NCBI GenBank assembly: GCA_002372465.1
Contig: DFGW01000155.1
Coordinates: 1 to 35,574, forward strand
Direction of reading: 5' to 3'
DNA from: Butyrivibrio sp. UBA3740
GTDB taxonomy: Bacteria; Bacillota; Clostridia; Lachnospirales; Lachnospiraceae
DNA: 35,574 nt
Below are positions 15,001 through 20,810 of the stretch, piece after piece. The translations under genes were made by a program, and so were the position numbers. Numbering within the stretch: the first letter of the stretch is position 1; every line of letters begins with the position of its first letter. The notes beneath the pieces are model-generated. The model was not told the DNA's origin. It saw only the letters and a list, made by a program, of their open reading frames with translations, and ran no database searches.

Positions 15001-16487
15001 ACACTCTTTCCAAGAGGACGATATTTGGAAACAACAAAAATCCCCAGACTGAATTCAACTACAGAGATCTGTCAGAGCCTGTTGGGTATGAGAGATACAA
15101 AGAGTATGTCGAAAAGTTTGGAGAGGACTACAAATTCAGAGTCTGGAATGAGAAAGGCCTTCCTGAGAAAAGAGATTATATTCCAGGAGAGGTTCTGCCA
15201 AAGGGATGGAGCATTCTTCCGTTCTTCCCGGGATATGTCTTTGATCGGTATGGCGAGAAGGGCAAGAAGAGCTTCTTCATGGGAGACTACGGAGGAGAAG
15301 GCGGAAGGACGTTTAGTCTTAAAGGCATGTGGAGAGATGTGTACGATGGCGATATCGCGTCTCAATATCCATCCTCAATCATCGCAGAGGTACTCTTTGG
15401 ACCAAGGTATACAAAGATATTTAAAGAACTGGTGCTTGCGAGGATTGCAGTTAAGCATAAGGACTTTAAGAAGGCAGGAGAATACCTTAACGGAGCGCTT
15501 ATTCCATTTCTTAATGATGAGTCATACAAAGACATGGCTCAGGCACTTAAGATCATCATCAACTCTATTTACGGTCTTACATCAGCCGGCTTTAACAATG
15601 AGTTTAAAGACTCAAGAAATGTCGACAACATCGTTGCTAAGCGCGGCAATCTTTTCATGATGGTTTTAAAAGACCAGATAGAGAAGATGGGATATACGGT
15701 TGTTCACATCAAGACAGACTCAATCAAGGTTGCAAATGCGGACAAGAGAGTTCAGGACTTTATTGTCGACTTTGGCAGAGAGTATGGATACGAGTTTGAG
15801 ACAGAGGCTGAGTTTAAGAAGTTCGCACTTTTAAATGATGCCGCGTATGTCGGAAAGCTTAAAGACGGCTCGTGGTCATTCAAGGCGGATGAGTTTAAGA
15901 ATGAAGTCATCAGAAAGACTTTATTTACTCACAAGCCTATCTACTTTGATGATTACTGCCAGACATTCTCAACAAAAGACGCTCTGTATCTTGACCTAAA
16001 TGAAGGCCTTGGGGATGTGACAGCAGAGGAGAAGAGATTTAAGTATCTATCAGGCAAGCTTTCAAAGGGCGAGGTTCCGAAAGCATTTTCATCTTTAGAA
16101 GAAGCCAAAAAAGAGATGGAAGAGCTTGATAGCAAGATCAGAGCCGGGCATAGTCTCAAGTTCGTTGGCAAGGTAGGGCAGTTCGTTCCGGTAGAGGATG
16201 GAACTGGCGGTGGATATTTATACCGTGTTGCTAATGGAAAGAGGTATGCAGTCGGCGGAACCAGTCTTGGAGGAAAGAAGTTCAGGTGGCTTGAGAGCTC
16301 AGATGTAGTTGAGAAAGGTCTTAAAGACAAGATAGATCTTGAGTATTTCAGGCTTCTTGTTGATGAGGCAAAGGATGATATTTGCGCTCTTCCAAATGCC
16401 AACTTTGACTGGTTTGTACAAGACGACGACCCACTTGCGGATGCTTTGAACATCCCAGAGGGCGTTGATGAAGAGGTTCCATTTTAA
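12069..16487 (+). CDS. SF3 helicase - AEP-like primase - family B DNA polymerase fusion, 1472 aa
   Basis: Residues about 165-320 are a superfamily 3 (D5-like) helicase: Walker A GEAGSGKST near 189, an acidic Walker B-like HDGD near 247, sensor GTNN and SGLIRRL. A winged-helix-like tail follows (about 385-450). Around 533-625 there are AEP primase features: MIDFDLK and SKSGQGIHLYY. From about 750 comes a DEDD 3'-5' exonuclease (VIDIEIY, GFNILEYD, YCKNDVLAT) and then polymerase motifs A (DIASQYPSS, about 1090), B (IIINSIYGL, about 1158) and C (VHIKTDSIKV, about 1211), where Lys replaces the first Asp of the usual DTDS but the metal-binding second Asp is kept. GGAGGAGGCG lies upstream; an ATG four bases earlier (12065) opens only a four-codon ORF. 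One protein could unwind, prime and copy DNA. Confidence 0.85.
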   Translation: MLLDFQRIDDFSFIKGKRRIRVKNSLAKMPPEDVMTRGGKLYAVYNAATKTWVRDVDAWNYLINSTDVELEKCAEAHKKVGEDVTVEWMWDSDSGEMDRLLKFLEKHMPANCFHPLDDHVVFANQETEREDYISFKLPYSLDSPDKCPSYDELMSTLYSPENRQKIEWAIGSIFTGDSKHIQKFIVFYGEAGSGKSTVLNIIQRLFGQKNEEDSRRYWTTFNAKDVGDSSKQFALAAFKNNPLIAIQHDGDLSKIEDNTRLNSLVSHEMQEVNEKNEKKFAMTIHSFIFMGTNNPVKITNAKSGLIRRLIDVHCSGKKVPIKRYKALMDKIYNFELGAIASRCIEVYKALGESYYDAYIPTEMMAATNDFYDFVEHNYDHYRQEDMVTLTEAWKSYLEYCDFANAYKLSYRIFRTELRNYFREFDQSAVIEGKRVRNLYSGFRYDRFSAKEEIDDHTDNTDNSLNSVGALDNVEWLDFKEQQSRFDTEYANWMAQYEKDYGKGGQPEKAWANVETKLRDIDTKNIHYVKPPENFPIVMIDFDLKNEKGVKDLKKNIESASKFPKTYAELSKSGQGIHLYYIWNGFPLEEMSSLYSEDIEVKVFKGNSAIRRRLTKCNSEDIAVLSSGLPKKGVKKTYNWEGIKNEKMLRSMIEKNLNKEYHADTSSSVNYIYELLNQAYESNIPYNVSDLRQRVLIFASKSTNQADRCLSLVAHMKFASKEEEEIRENLIKIGKAVDEVSSSSKKASGKKIVIDIEIYRPKGDNPGLFLVCWKMLGTDLIPSNVVAMINPKPHEVQDLLDKFSLIGFNILEYDCHMLWAASRGDSNEQLYNLSHAMINENRQDVKSWDAKRMVECDVYEYTKAAGQGMSLKKWEIMLSGLSNFSDEELRKEGYNEDQIRAVASFRGSTTHKEMDIPWNEPAPKEKWDEIVKYCKNDVLATEAVYLFTQNFYKARLFQVSLVHALHGDSINASARDTANTLSKRTIFGNNKNPQTEFNYRDLSEPVGYERYKEYVEKFGEDYKFRVWNEKGLPEKRDYIPGEVLPKGWSILPFFPGYVFDRYGEKGKKSFFMGDYGGEGGRTFSLKGMWRDVYDGDIASQYPSSIIAEVLFGPRYTKIFKELVLARIAVKHKDFKKAGEYLNGALIPFLNDESYKDMAQALKIIINSIYGLTSAGFNNEFKDSRNVDNIVAKRGNLFMMVLKDQIEKMGYTVVHIKTDSIKVANADKRVQDFIVDFGREYGYEFETEAEFKKFALLNDAAYVGKLKDGSWSFKADEFKNEVIRKTLFTHKPIYFDDYCQTFSTKDALYLDLNEGLGDVTAEEKRFKYLSGKLSKGEVPKAFSSLEEAKKEMEELDSKIRAGHSLKFVGKVGQFVPVEDGTGGGYLYRVANGKRYAVGGTSLGGKKFRWLESSDVVEKGLKDKIDLEYFRLLVDEAKDDICALPNANFDWFVQDDDPLADALNIPEGVDEEVPF

Positions 16488-16502
16488 GAAAGGAGAATAT
16501 AT

Positions 16503-16745
16503 ATGAGACCTGTAGAGATTTTTAATGTAGCTGTATACGAGGGAAAGAAAGGCTGGTTTCATGGGTTCGGAACGCGAACCCTGACCGGCAAGAAGGGCAA
16601 CCTTATCGAAGAGGTTGTTGGCGTTATTGAGCTTGAGGATGGTAAGATCATTCAGCTGTCCACCAATCGCTTTAAGTTCCTTGATAGTAAGAAGGTGGAT
16701 CAGAAGATTATTCATCACACCGAGATTGGTCCAGTGGAGGAGTGA
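16503..16745 (+). CDS. Small beta-rich protein, 80 aa
   Basis: GAAAGGAG precedes the ATG, 16 bases after the polymerase stop. The sequence alternates hydrophobic residues (EIFNVAVYE, GWFHGFG, EEVVGVIELEDGKIIQLSTNRFKF), indicating a small beta barrel, perhaps SH3-like. I associate GWFHxxG ... ELEDGK ... F with small Firmicute phage proteins found among early genes; no function known. Overlaps the next start by one base. Confidence 0.62.
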   Translation: MRPVEIFNVAVYEGKKGWFHGFGTRTLTGKKGNLIEEVVGVIELEDGKIIQLSTNRFKFLDSKKVDQKIIHHTEIGPVEE

Positions 16746-16936
16746 TGAAGACGCCTAATCTTAGAGAAGAATGCTATAACTGCCATAATCTTTACGGCTG
16801 GGTTTTAAATCCTTGCTGTTATAGAAAGATGGATCCATCGGTGCGCGGCGACGGAAAATGTGTCGGTTATACACCAATAGTAAAGGAGAAGAATGATGGC
16901 GAGCAGCATAGCGACGAAGTGGATAATGACAAGTGA
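16745..16936 (+). CDS. Cys-pair microprotein, 63 aa
   Basis: The ATG at 16745 overlaps the preceding TGA by one base, with GGAGGAG directly upstream; a GTG three bases earlier is an alternative. CYNCHNLYG and NPCCYRK, then GKCVGY give five cysteines in 35 residues, a likely single zinc site. The tail is acidic and polar. It overlaps the next gene by 44 bases, which is long for this phage but both reading frames have good ribosome binding sites. Confidence 0.55.
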   Translation: MKTPNLREECYNCHNLYGWVLNPCCYRKMDPSVRGDGKCVGYTPIVKEKNDGEQHSDEVDNDK

Positions 16937-17096
16937 TGATATCCTGCACTGCAGGACATGTGAGTTTTATGCAAGCGCAATCCAGTCTCAAGTCGAGGGC
17001 AGGGATATCTACCCTTGCTGCGACTGCCAGACAATCACGTATGGCGATGATGGAACTGTTGATATTTCAAAGACATTAAAAGAAAAGGAGAATTAA
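16893..17096 (+). CDS. Cys-rich zinc-ribbon-like microprotein, 67 aa
   Basis: AAAGGAGAAG lies upstream of two adjacent ATG codons (16893, 16896). CRTCEFY near residue 20 and CCDCQT near residue 43 make a CxxC...CxxC pattern typical of a small zinc ribbon. It lies directly before the SSB-like gene and is translated in the same operon. Role unknown. Confidence 0.6.
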   Translation: MMASSIATKWIMTSDDILHCRTCEFYASAIQSQVEGRDIYPCCDCQTITYGDDGTVDISKTLKEKEN

Positions 17097-17098
17097 GT

Positions 17099-17725
17099 AT
17101 GAGATTTACAGAGAGAAAGTATGGCTATTCACTTGAGGGAATCAACGGAGCTACCGATATTAAGTTCTCAAACCTTGCTGGAGCTCACACCAGGTCGATC
17201 TATGACGATCCGAACAAGGATCCGCAGAGAGCCATCACCATCTATTTTGATGAGGATGATATTGCCAAGGGGCTGAGAGAGAATGATTTCCTTGTCGGCA
17301 GGGCAGAGGATAAGTACCACAAGAACAAGGACGGATCGCTCATGTTCGAGGGCGAGAGATACTTTATCAAGTTCGTGTGCTATGTGGATAAGGTTCTTGA
17401 CGAGAACGGCAGGACCGTTGGGGCGAGACTTAAAAGTTATATTAACAGGAGGACAGGGAAGGAAGAGCCGAGCCCGAAGATCATGATGCAGACAGATAAC
17501 GGTCCGGAGCTCCTGCAGCCTGATCAGTTCGTTCTGGTTGATACCGCTCATATCAAGAACATCGACATCGGGTTCAGACCGTATAAGTATGATCCGAAGA
17601 AGCCCTGCACGGCTGTCATCAATGAGCTTTGGTTCTCGTTAGATGAGACTGCGGGCGGCAGGAACGACTTTGAGGACGACTATTTAGAGCAGAAATGGGC
17701 CGGTGTACCTCTTTCAGATGAGTGA
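17099..17725 (+). CDS. Single-stranded DNA-binding-like protein, 208 aa
   Basis: AAAGGAG upstream; starts two bases after the previous stop. The sequence is strand-rich with a charged central loop (AEDKYHKNKDGSLMFEGERYFIKFVCYVDKVL), consistent with an OB fold, and ends in an acidic, aromatic-containing tail (DDYLEQKWAGVPLSDE), the kind of tail by which SSBs recruit partners. There is no canonical DDDIPF ending, so family membership is inferred from size, tail and position between the polymerase and the candidate origin. An alternative is a structural or nucleotide-binding protein of unknown type. Confidence 0.45.
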   Translation: MRFTERKYGYSLEGINGATDIKFSNLAGAHTRSIYDDPNKDPQRAITIYFDEDDIAKGLRENDFLVGRAEDKYHKNKDGSLMFEGERYFIKFVCYVDKVLDENGRTVGARLKSYINRRTGKEEPSPKIMMQTDNGPELLQPDQFVLVDTAHIKNIDIGFRPYKYDPKKPCTAVINELWFSLDETAGGRNDFEDDYLEQKWAGVPLSDE

Positions 17726-17742
17726 TTTTTGGTGACTTTTGC

Positions 17743-18089
17743 GGCGACAAAAAGTTGAAAAATGTCAAATATATTTGATATTAGGCGACAAAAACGTCAA
17801 CAGTTAGTTTTGCGGCGACAAAAACGTCAACAGTTAGTATAGCAAAATTGAACTTTCGAGACTTTCTGTCGCCTCTAAAGTCGGTATTTTTGCGGCGACA
17901 AAAAGTACGGATTGCAAAGCATATGTGTGCCGTTGTATTTAGGGGCGACAAAAACGTCAACAATGGGCAATATATTTTATCATTTTTATTTATTTCTGAA
18001 AAAAAATTTTAAAATAGAGTTTTTTCGCAAAAGTATGTTGCTCTTTTTTGTCGCCTCTAAATTAGGTATTTTTTGTCGCCTCTAAATTA
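17743..18089. other. Iteron array with AT-rich core: candidate replication origin or operator
   Basis: Gene-free region 17726-18121. GGCGACAAAAA occurs in direct orientation at 17743, 17784, 17814, 17894 and 17944; three copies extend to GGCGACAAAAACGTCAACA, and two of those (17784, 17814; 30 bases apart) to CAGTTAG. The inverted form GTCGCCTCTAAA occurs at 17868, 18050 and 18075, two with a TTTTTT prefix. Between the direct and inverted groups lies a very AT-rich stretch (about 17968-18043) with runs of A and T. Iterons beside an AT-rich unwinding region, next to SSB, helicase and polymerase genes, suggest an origin. The alternative is an operator for the adjacent RHH protein. Confidence 0.7.
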
Positions 18090-18121
18090 AGCACCTTTGT
18101 GACTTTAAAGGAGGTATTTAT

Positions 18122-18370
18122 GTGCCGATAAGAAATGTAAGAATTGTGTCCCATAAAATAGGCCGTCCTAAAAAAGAGGAGAGCAAAAAGAAGAACAACA
18201 GGCTCAATATAAGACTTACAGATAATGTTTATGACAGACTCCTTCAGCATACGACTAAGCGTGGACTGATTATGAGTGATTTTGTAAGGTATTGCATTGA
18301 GGAGGTGTTGGAACGGGAAGAAGAAAGAGAGAGAGAAATGAAAAGGCTTGGGTACAGCGATGAATATTGA
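18122..18370 (+). CDS. Ribbon-helix-helix DNA-binding protein, 82 aa
   Basis: The start is the GTG at 18122 with AAAGGAGG 8 bases upstream; an ATG two bases earlier opens only M-C-R-stop. A basic N-terminus (RPKKEESKKKNNR) is followed by the beta strand NRLNIRLTD, helix VYDRLLQHTTKRG, turn and helix SDFVRYCIEEVLEREE: the CopG/Arc/MetJ-type ribbon-helix-helix plan. Such dimers usually bind short repeats, and the protein lies directly downstream of the GGCGACAAAAA array, so that array is the obvious candidate target. It may control copy number, origin use or its own expression. Overlaps the helicase gene by 11 bases. Confidence 0.75.
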   Translation: MPIRNVRIVSHKIGRPKKEESKKKNNRLNIRLTDNVYDRLLQHTTKRGLIMSDFVRYCIEEVLEREEEREREMKRLGYSDEY

Positions 18371-19514
18371 ACTTAACGCTCATCAGATTGATGCAGTAAG
18401 GAAGATGAAGAATGGCTGTATTCTTGTCGGCGACGTTGGGTCAGGAAAGAGCAGAACTTCTCTGGCCTACTATGTTAAAGACTGCCCTGACCGCGATCTT
18501 TATATTATTACAACAGCAAAGAAAAGAGACTCTAAAGAGTGGGAAGACGAGGCTTTGCCTTTTAAGATAAAAAGGAAGGTTGTAGTTGACTCATGGAACA
18601 ATATCAAGAAGTATAAAGATGTGTATGGCGCGTTCTTTATATTTGATGAGCAAAGAGTCGTAGGTTCGGGCGCTTGGGTAAAGGCGTTTTTAAACATAGC
18701 AAGGAAGAACAGGTGGATACTTCTCTCCGCAACACCTGGCGATAAGTGGGAAGATTATATTCCTGTCTTTGTGGCAAACGGGTTTTATAAGAACAAGACT
18801 GAGTTTAACAGGGTGCATTGTGTATTCTCAAGATTTGCCAAATACCCGAAGATTGAGAAGTATCTTGACGAGAGTATGCTTTTAAAACACAAAGCCGACA
18901 TTTCCATTCCTCTTCCTGTTGACAGGCACACACATCCTCAGCATTTATATTTGCGCTTCAACTACGATAAGGTTTTGTATAAGACGGTCTGGAAAGACAG
19001 ATGGGATCCATATGATGATGAGCCTATTGAAGAAACTGGTAAGCTCTTTTATTTACTTAGAAAGGTAGCAAACGATAATGATAGTAGATACGATTTTGTT
19101 CGACGAGCTGCTGAAAGCCATACAAGAATCATCATCTTTTACAACTTCTCCTATGAGCTCCACAGGCTCAGAGAAGTCGCACAAGAACTTGGCATTGAGT
19201 ATGGCGAATGGAACGGAGAAGTACACTCTGAAGTACCTTCCTCTGAAAGATGGTTTTACCTGGTTCAATATTCTGCCGGGTGCGAAGGATGGAACTGCAT
19301 AACTACCAACTGTATGATATTCTTCTCACAGTCCTACAGCTATCGCATGACCAAGCAGGCGGAAGGAAGGATCGATAGGATGAACACTCCATTTGATGAG
19401 TTATATTACTATCATCTTTCGAGCGCCGCTCCCATTGATCTGGCAATAGCAAGAGCATTGAAGCAAAAGAGATCCTTTAACGAGAACACCTACTTGAAAG
19501 TCAAACGCAGGTGA
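18360..19514 (+). CDS. Superfamily 2 DNA/RNA helicase, 384 aa
   Basis: The ATG at 18360 is preferred over an in-frame TTG at 18348; expression is probably coupled to the overlapping RHH gene. Motifs in order: Q-like NAHQIDAVRKM, motif I GDVGSGKSRTS (about 25), Ia IITTAKKR, motif II FDEQR (about 99), motif III LSATPGD (about 124), and in the second lobe IIIFYNFS, VQYSAGCEGWN and motif VI QAEGRIDRMN (about 340). This fits phage SNF2/DEAD-like helicases of about 400-500 aa. It likely remodels DNA or protein-DNA complexes at the fork or origin. Confidence 0.85.
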   Translation: MNIELNAHQIDAVRKMKNGCILVGDVGSGKSRTSLAYYVKDCPDRDLYIITTAKKRDSKEWEDEALPFKIKRKVVVDSWNNIKKYKDVYGAFFIFDEQRVVGSGAWVKAFLNIARKNRWILLSATPGDKWEDYIPVFVANGFYKNKTEFNRVHCVFSRFAKYPKIEKYLDESMLLKHKADISIPLPVDRHTHPQHLYLRFNYDKVLYKTVWKDRWDPYDDEPIEETGKLFYLLRKVANDNDSRYDFVRRAAESHTRIIIFYNFSYELHRLREVAQELGIEYGEWNGEVHSEVPSSERWFYLVQYSAGCEGWNCITTNCMIFFSQSYSYRMTKQAEGRIDRMNTPFDELYYYHLSSAAPIDLAIARALKQKRSFNENTYLKVKRR

Positions 19515-19522
19515 CGTACAAT

Positions 19523-19555
19523 CTCCTTAGTTTATATTTCTATAGGCTAAGGAGG
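19523..19555 (+). promoter_or_regulatory. Hairpin hiding a ribosome binding site
   Basis: CTCCTTAG (19523-19530) pairs perfectly with CTAAGGAG (19547-19554), a stem that includes the AAGGAG of the gene at 19561. Formation would block ribosome access; its A/T-rich 16-base loop contains TTTATATTTC. It may be a temperature- or protein-sensitive switch or simply limit translation. Confidence 0.6.
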
Positions 19556-19560
19556 TTGAC

Positions 19561-19743
19561 ATGAAGAAGTGTGATATGTGTGATGAAGACTTTGACGTTA
19601 TTGATTCCGAGTATATTTTCAAAGCTTATTTAGTCGACCGTGGCTATAGCGGAAGTATATTGGAAGCCGAGTTTGAAAACTGGTTCGATGACGACATGTG
19701 CGGATGGTGTAATGTAGGTAATTTTAGAGACAATGCAACTTAA
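19561..19743 (+). CDS. Cys-pair acidic microprotein, 60 aa
   Basis: TAAGGAGG lies 6 bases before the ATG, inside a stable hairpin. CDMC at residues 4-7 and CGWC near residue 47 form two Cys pairs suited to one zinc. The body is acidic (EDFDVIDSEY, EFENWFDDD). It is separated from the helicase gene by only 46 bases and followed by a promoter-like sequence. Unrecognised; one of seven Cys-pair microproteins in the window. Confidence 0.6.
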   Translation: MKKCDMCDEDFDVIDSEYIFKAYLVDRGYSGSILEAEFENWFDDDMCGWCNVGNFRDNAT

Positions 19744-19778
19744 CAATTTTGTAACAATTTCGCGCGCATTTTTTCGCC

Positions 19779-19784
19779 TATAAT
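19779..19784 (+). promoter_or_regulatory. Possible -10 box TATAAT
   Basis: A perfect TATAAT within GCCTATAATAG. No TTGACA-like -35 box at 16-18 bases; TTGTAA at 19749 is 24 bases away. If used, transcription would start near 19790 and run at once into the hairpin at 19796. Support is only the hexamer and its position in a gap between genes. Confidence 0.4.
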
Positions 19785-19795
19785 AGAATAGGAAA

Positions 19796-19825
19796 GAGAA
19801 CAAGCAATTTTGTTCTCATTTTTCT
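19796..19825 (+). terminator. Terminator/attenuator hairpin
   Basis: GAGAACAA (19796-19803) pairs with TTGTTCTC (19810-19817), followed by ATTTTTC. It lies between the TATAAT box and the nuclease gene at 19844, so it may end the upstream transcript or attenuate the downstream one. Confidence 0.7.
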
Positions 19826-19843
19826 TTGAAGGGTGGTGATTTA

Positions 19844-20164
19844 ATGCTTGAGAGAGACTTTCAAAAGGATCTCATTAAAAAGCTTAAAGATCGCTATCCC
19901 GGCTGTATGGTTCTAAAGAATGACCCAAATTACAAGAGTGGCATTCCTGATCTTACGATATTGTATAAAGATTATTGGGCCGTGCTTGAGGTGAAGAAGA
20001 GCGAGAAAGAAGCACTTAAAAAACAAACAGGAACAAGGGCTAATCAGCCAAGGTATGTTAAGCGGTTAAACGAGATGTCGTTTGCCGCTTATATTTTTCC
20101 TGAGAACGAGGAGGTAATACTTCATGAGCTCGACAAGCATTTCGCACGCGCCGTTCCCTCCTAG
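19844..20164 (+). CDS. VRR-NUC-type nuclease, 106 aa
   Basis: The ATG at 19844 follows AAGGGTGGTGA; an upstream in-frame TTG at 19826 lacks a site. Motifs: RDFQKDLIKKLKDRYPGCMVLKN, then SGIPDLTILYKDYWAVLEVKKS, the D...ExK core of a compact PD-(D/E)xK fold as in VRR-NUC nucleases, and ANQPRYVKRLNEM. Such phage proteins are thought to cut branched or structured DNA, resolving recombination or replication intermediates. The size (about 100 aa) is typical. Overlaps the next gene by 41 bases. Confidence 0.82.
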   Translation: MLERDFQKDLIKKLKDRYPGCMVLKNDPNYKSGIPDLTILYKDYWAVLEVKKSEKEALKKQTGTRANQPRYVKRLNEMSFAAYIFPENEEVILHELDKHFARAVPS

Positions 20165-20810
20165 CCAACCATCATGGGTACGGTATACGGATGCGCAGGT
20201 TATTGAAGCATTCAAGAACAAGTATCGTTCGGATATTGGAACGGAGATACACGAATGGGCATCGCATCAGATTATATTAGGATCCAAGCCCTCCGGTATA
20301 AGAGAAGTTGAGAGAGGAGTTAAGAGTTATATTTACGATAAGTACATGATGGAGACATCAAAGCTGTACGATCCTAAAATTGGCTCGACATTTCTTAACC
20401 ATCTTCGATATCTTCCCGGGGAAGCGTTCTTATCTGTGAAGATGTTTGTTTGTGATTCAATAGGCTTTAGGATGGAATCTGAGCAAAAGCTCTCGGTATC
20501 CAAGCTAATTGAGGGGACTGCAGATGCTGTTCGTTTTTATCCTAAAGACAATCTGCTTAGAATATCTGATCTGAAAACCGGTTCAAGGCCTGCCAAGATT
20601 GAGCAGGTCTTTATTTATTCCGCTTTATACTGTTATGAGAACAGACTCGACCCTCTTAAAACTAACTTTGAAGCTCGGATTTATCAAAATGGCGAAATAT
20701 ATATTGAGCAGCCTACAGGCGAAGAAATTAAATCCTTGCTCAATACTATTTTACATATAAACGACGTTGCGAGTAAGTTTGAAAGGGGTGAAGGTAGTGT
20801 ACTTCGTTGA
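20124..20810 (+). CDS. RecB/Cas4-like PD-(D/E)XK exonuclease, 228 aa
   Basis: GAGGAGGT lies 9 bases before the ATG. After a Pro-rich start, GTEIHEWASHQI (about 39-50) provides the N-terminal His motif; the core is EGTADAVRF (about 131), ISDLKTGSRPA (about 150) and the QVFIYSALYC helix (about 162) carrying the QxxxY motif, in the order H, D, ExK-like DLK, QxxxY seen in RecB-family nucleases. A role in DNA end processing or recombination is expected. Together with the neighbouring VRR-NUC protein it forms a nuclease pair. It ends inside the start of the RNA polymerase gene. Confidence 0.8.
   Translation: MSSTSISHAPFPPSQPSWVRYTDAQVIEAFKNKYRSDIGTEIHEWASHQIILGSKPSGIREVERGVKSYIYDKYMMETSKLYDPKIGSTFLNHLRYLPGEAFLSVKMFVCDSIGFRMESEQKLSVSKLIEGTADAVRFYPKDNLLRISDLKTGSRPAKIEQVFIYSALYCYENRLDPLKTNFEARIYQNGEIYIEQPTGEEIKSLLNTILHINDVASKFERGEGSVLR

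Noticed and set aside
14881..15660. 259-codon + strand ORF in another frame inside the polymerase gene
   Set aside because: It overlaps conserved polymerase motifs, and its Ser/Arg/Thr/Leu-rich product has no recognisable pattern.
17743..18089. CRISPR-like array
   Set aside because: Repeat units are only about 11-24 bases, occur in both orientations and have uneven spacing (25-81 bases) without unique spacers of constant size; an iteron or operator array fits better.
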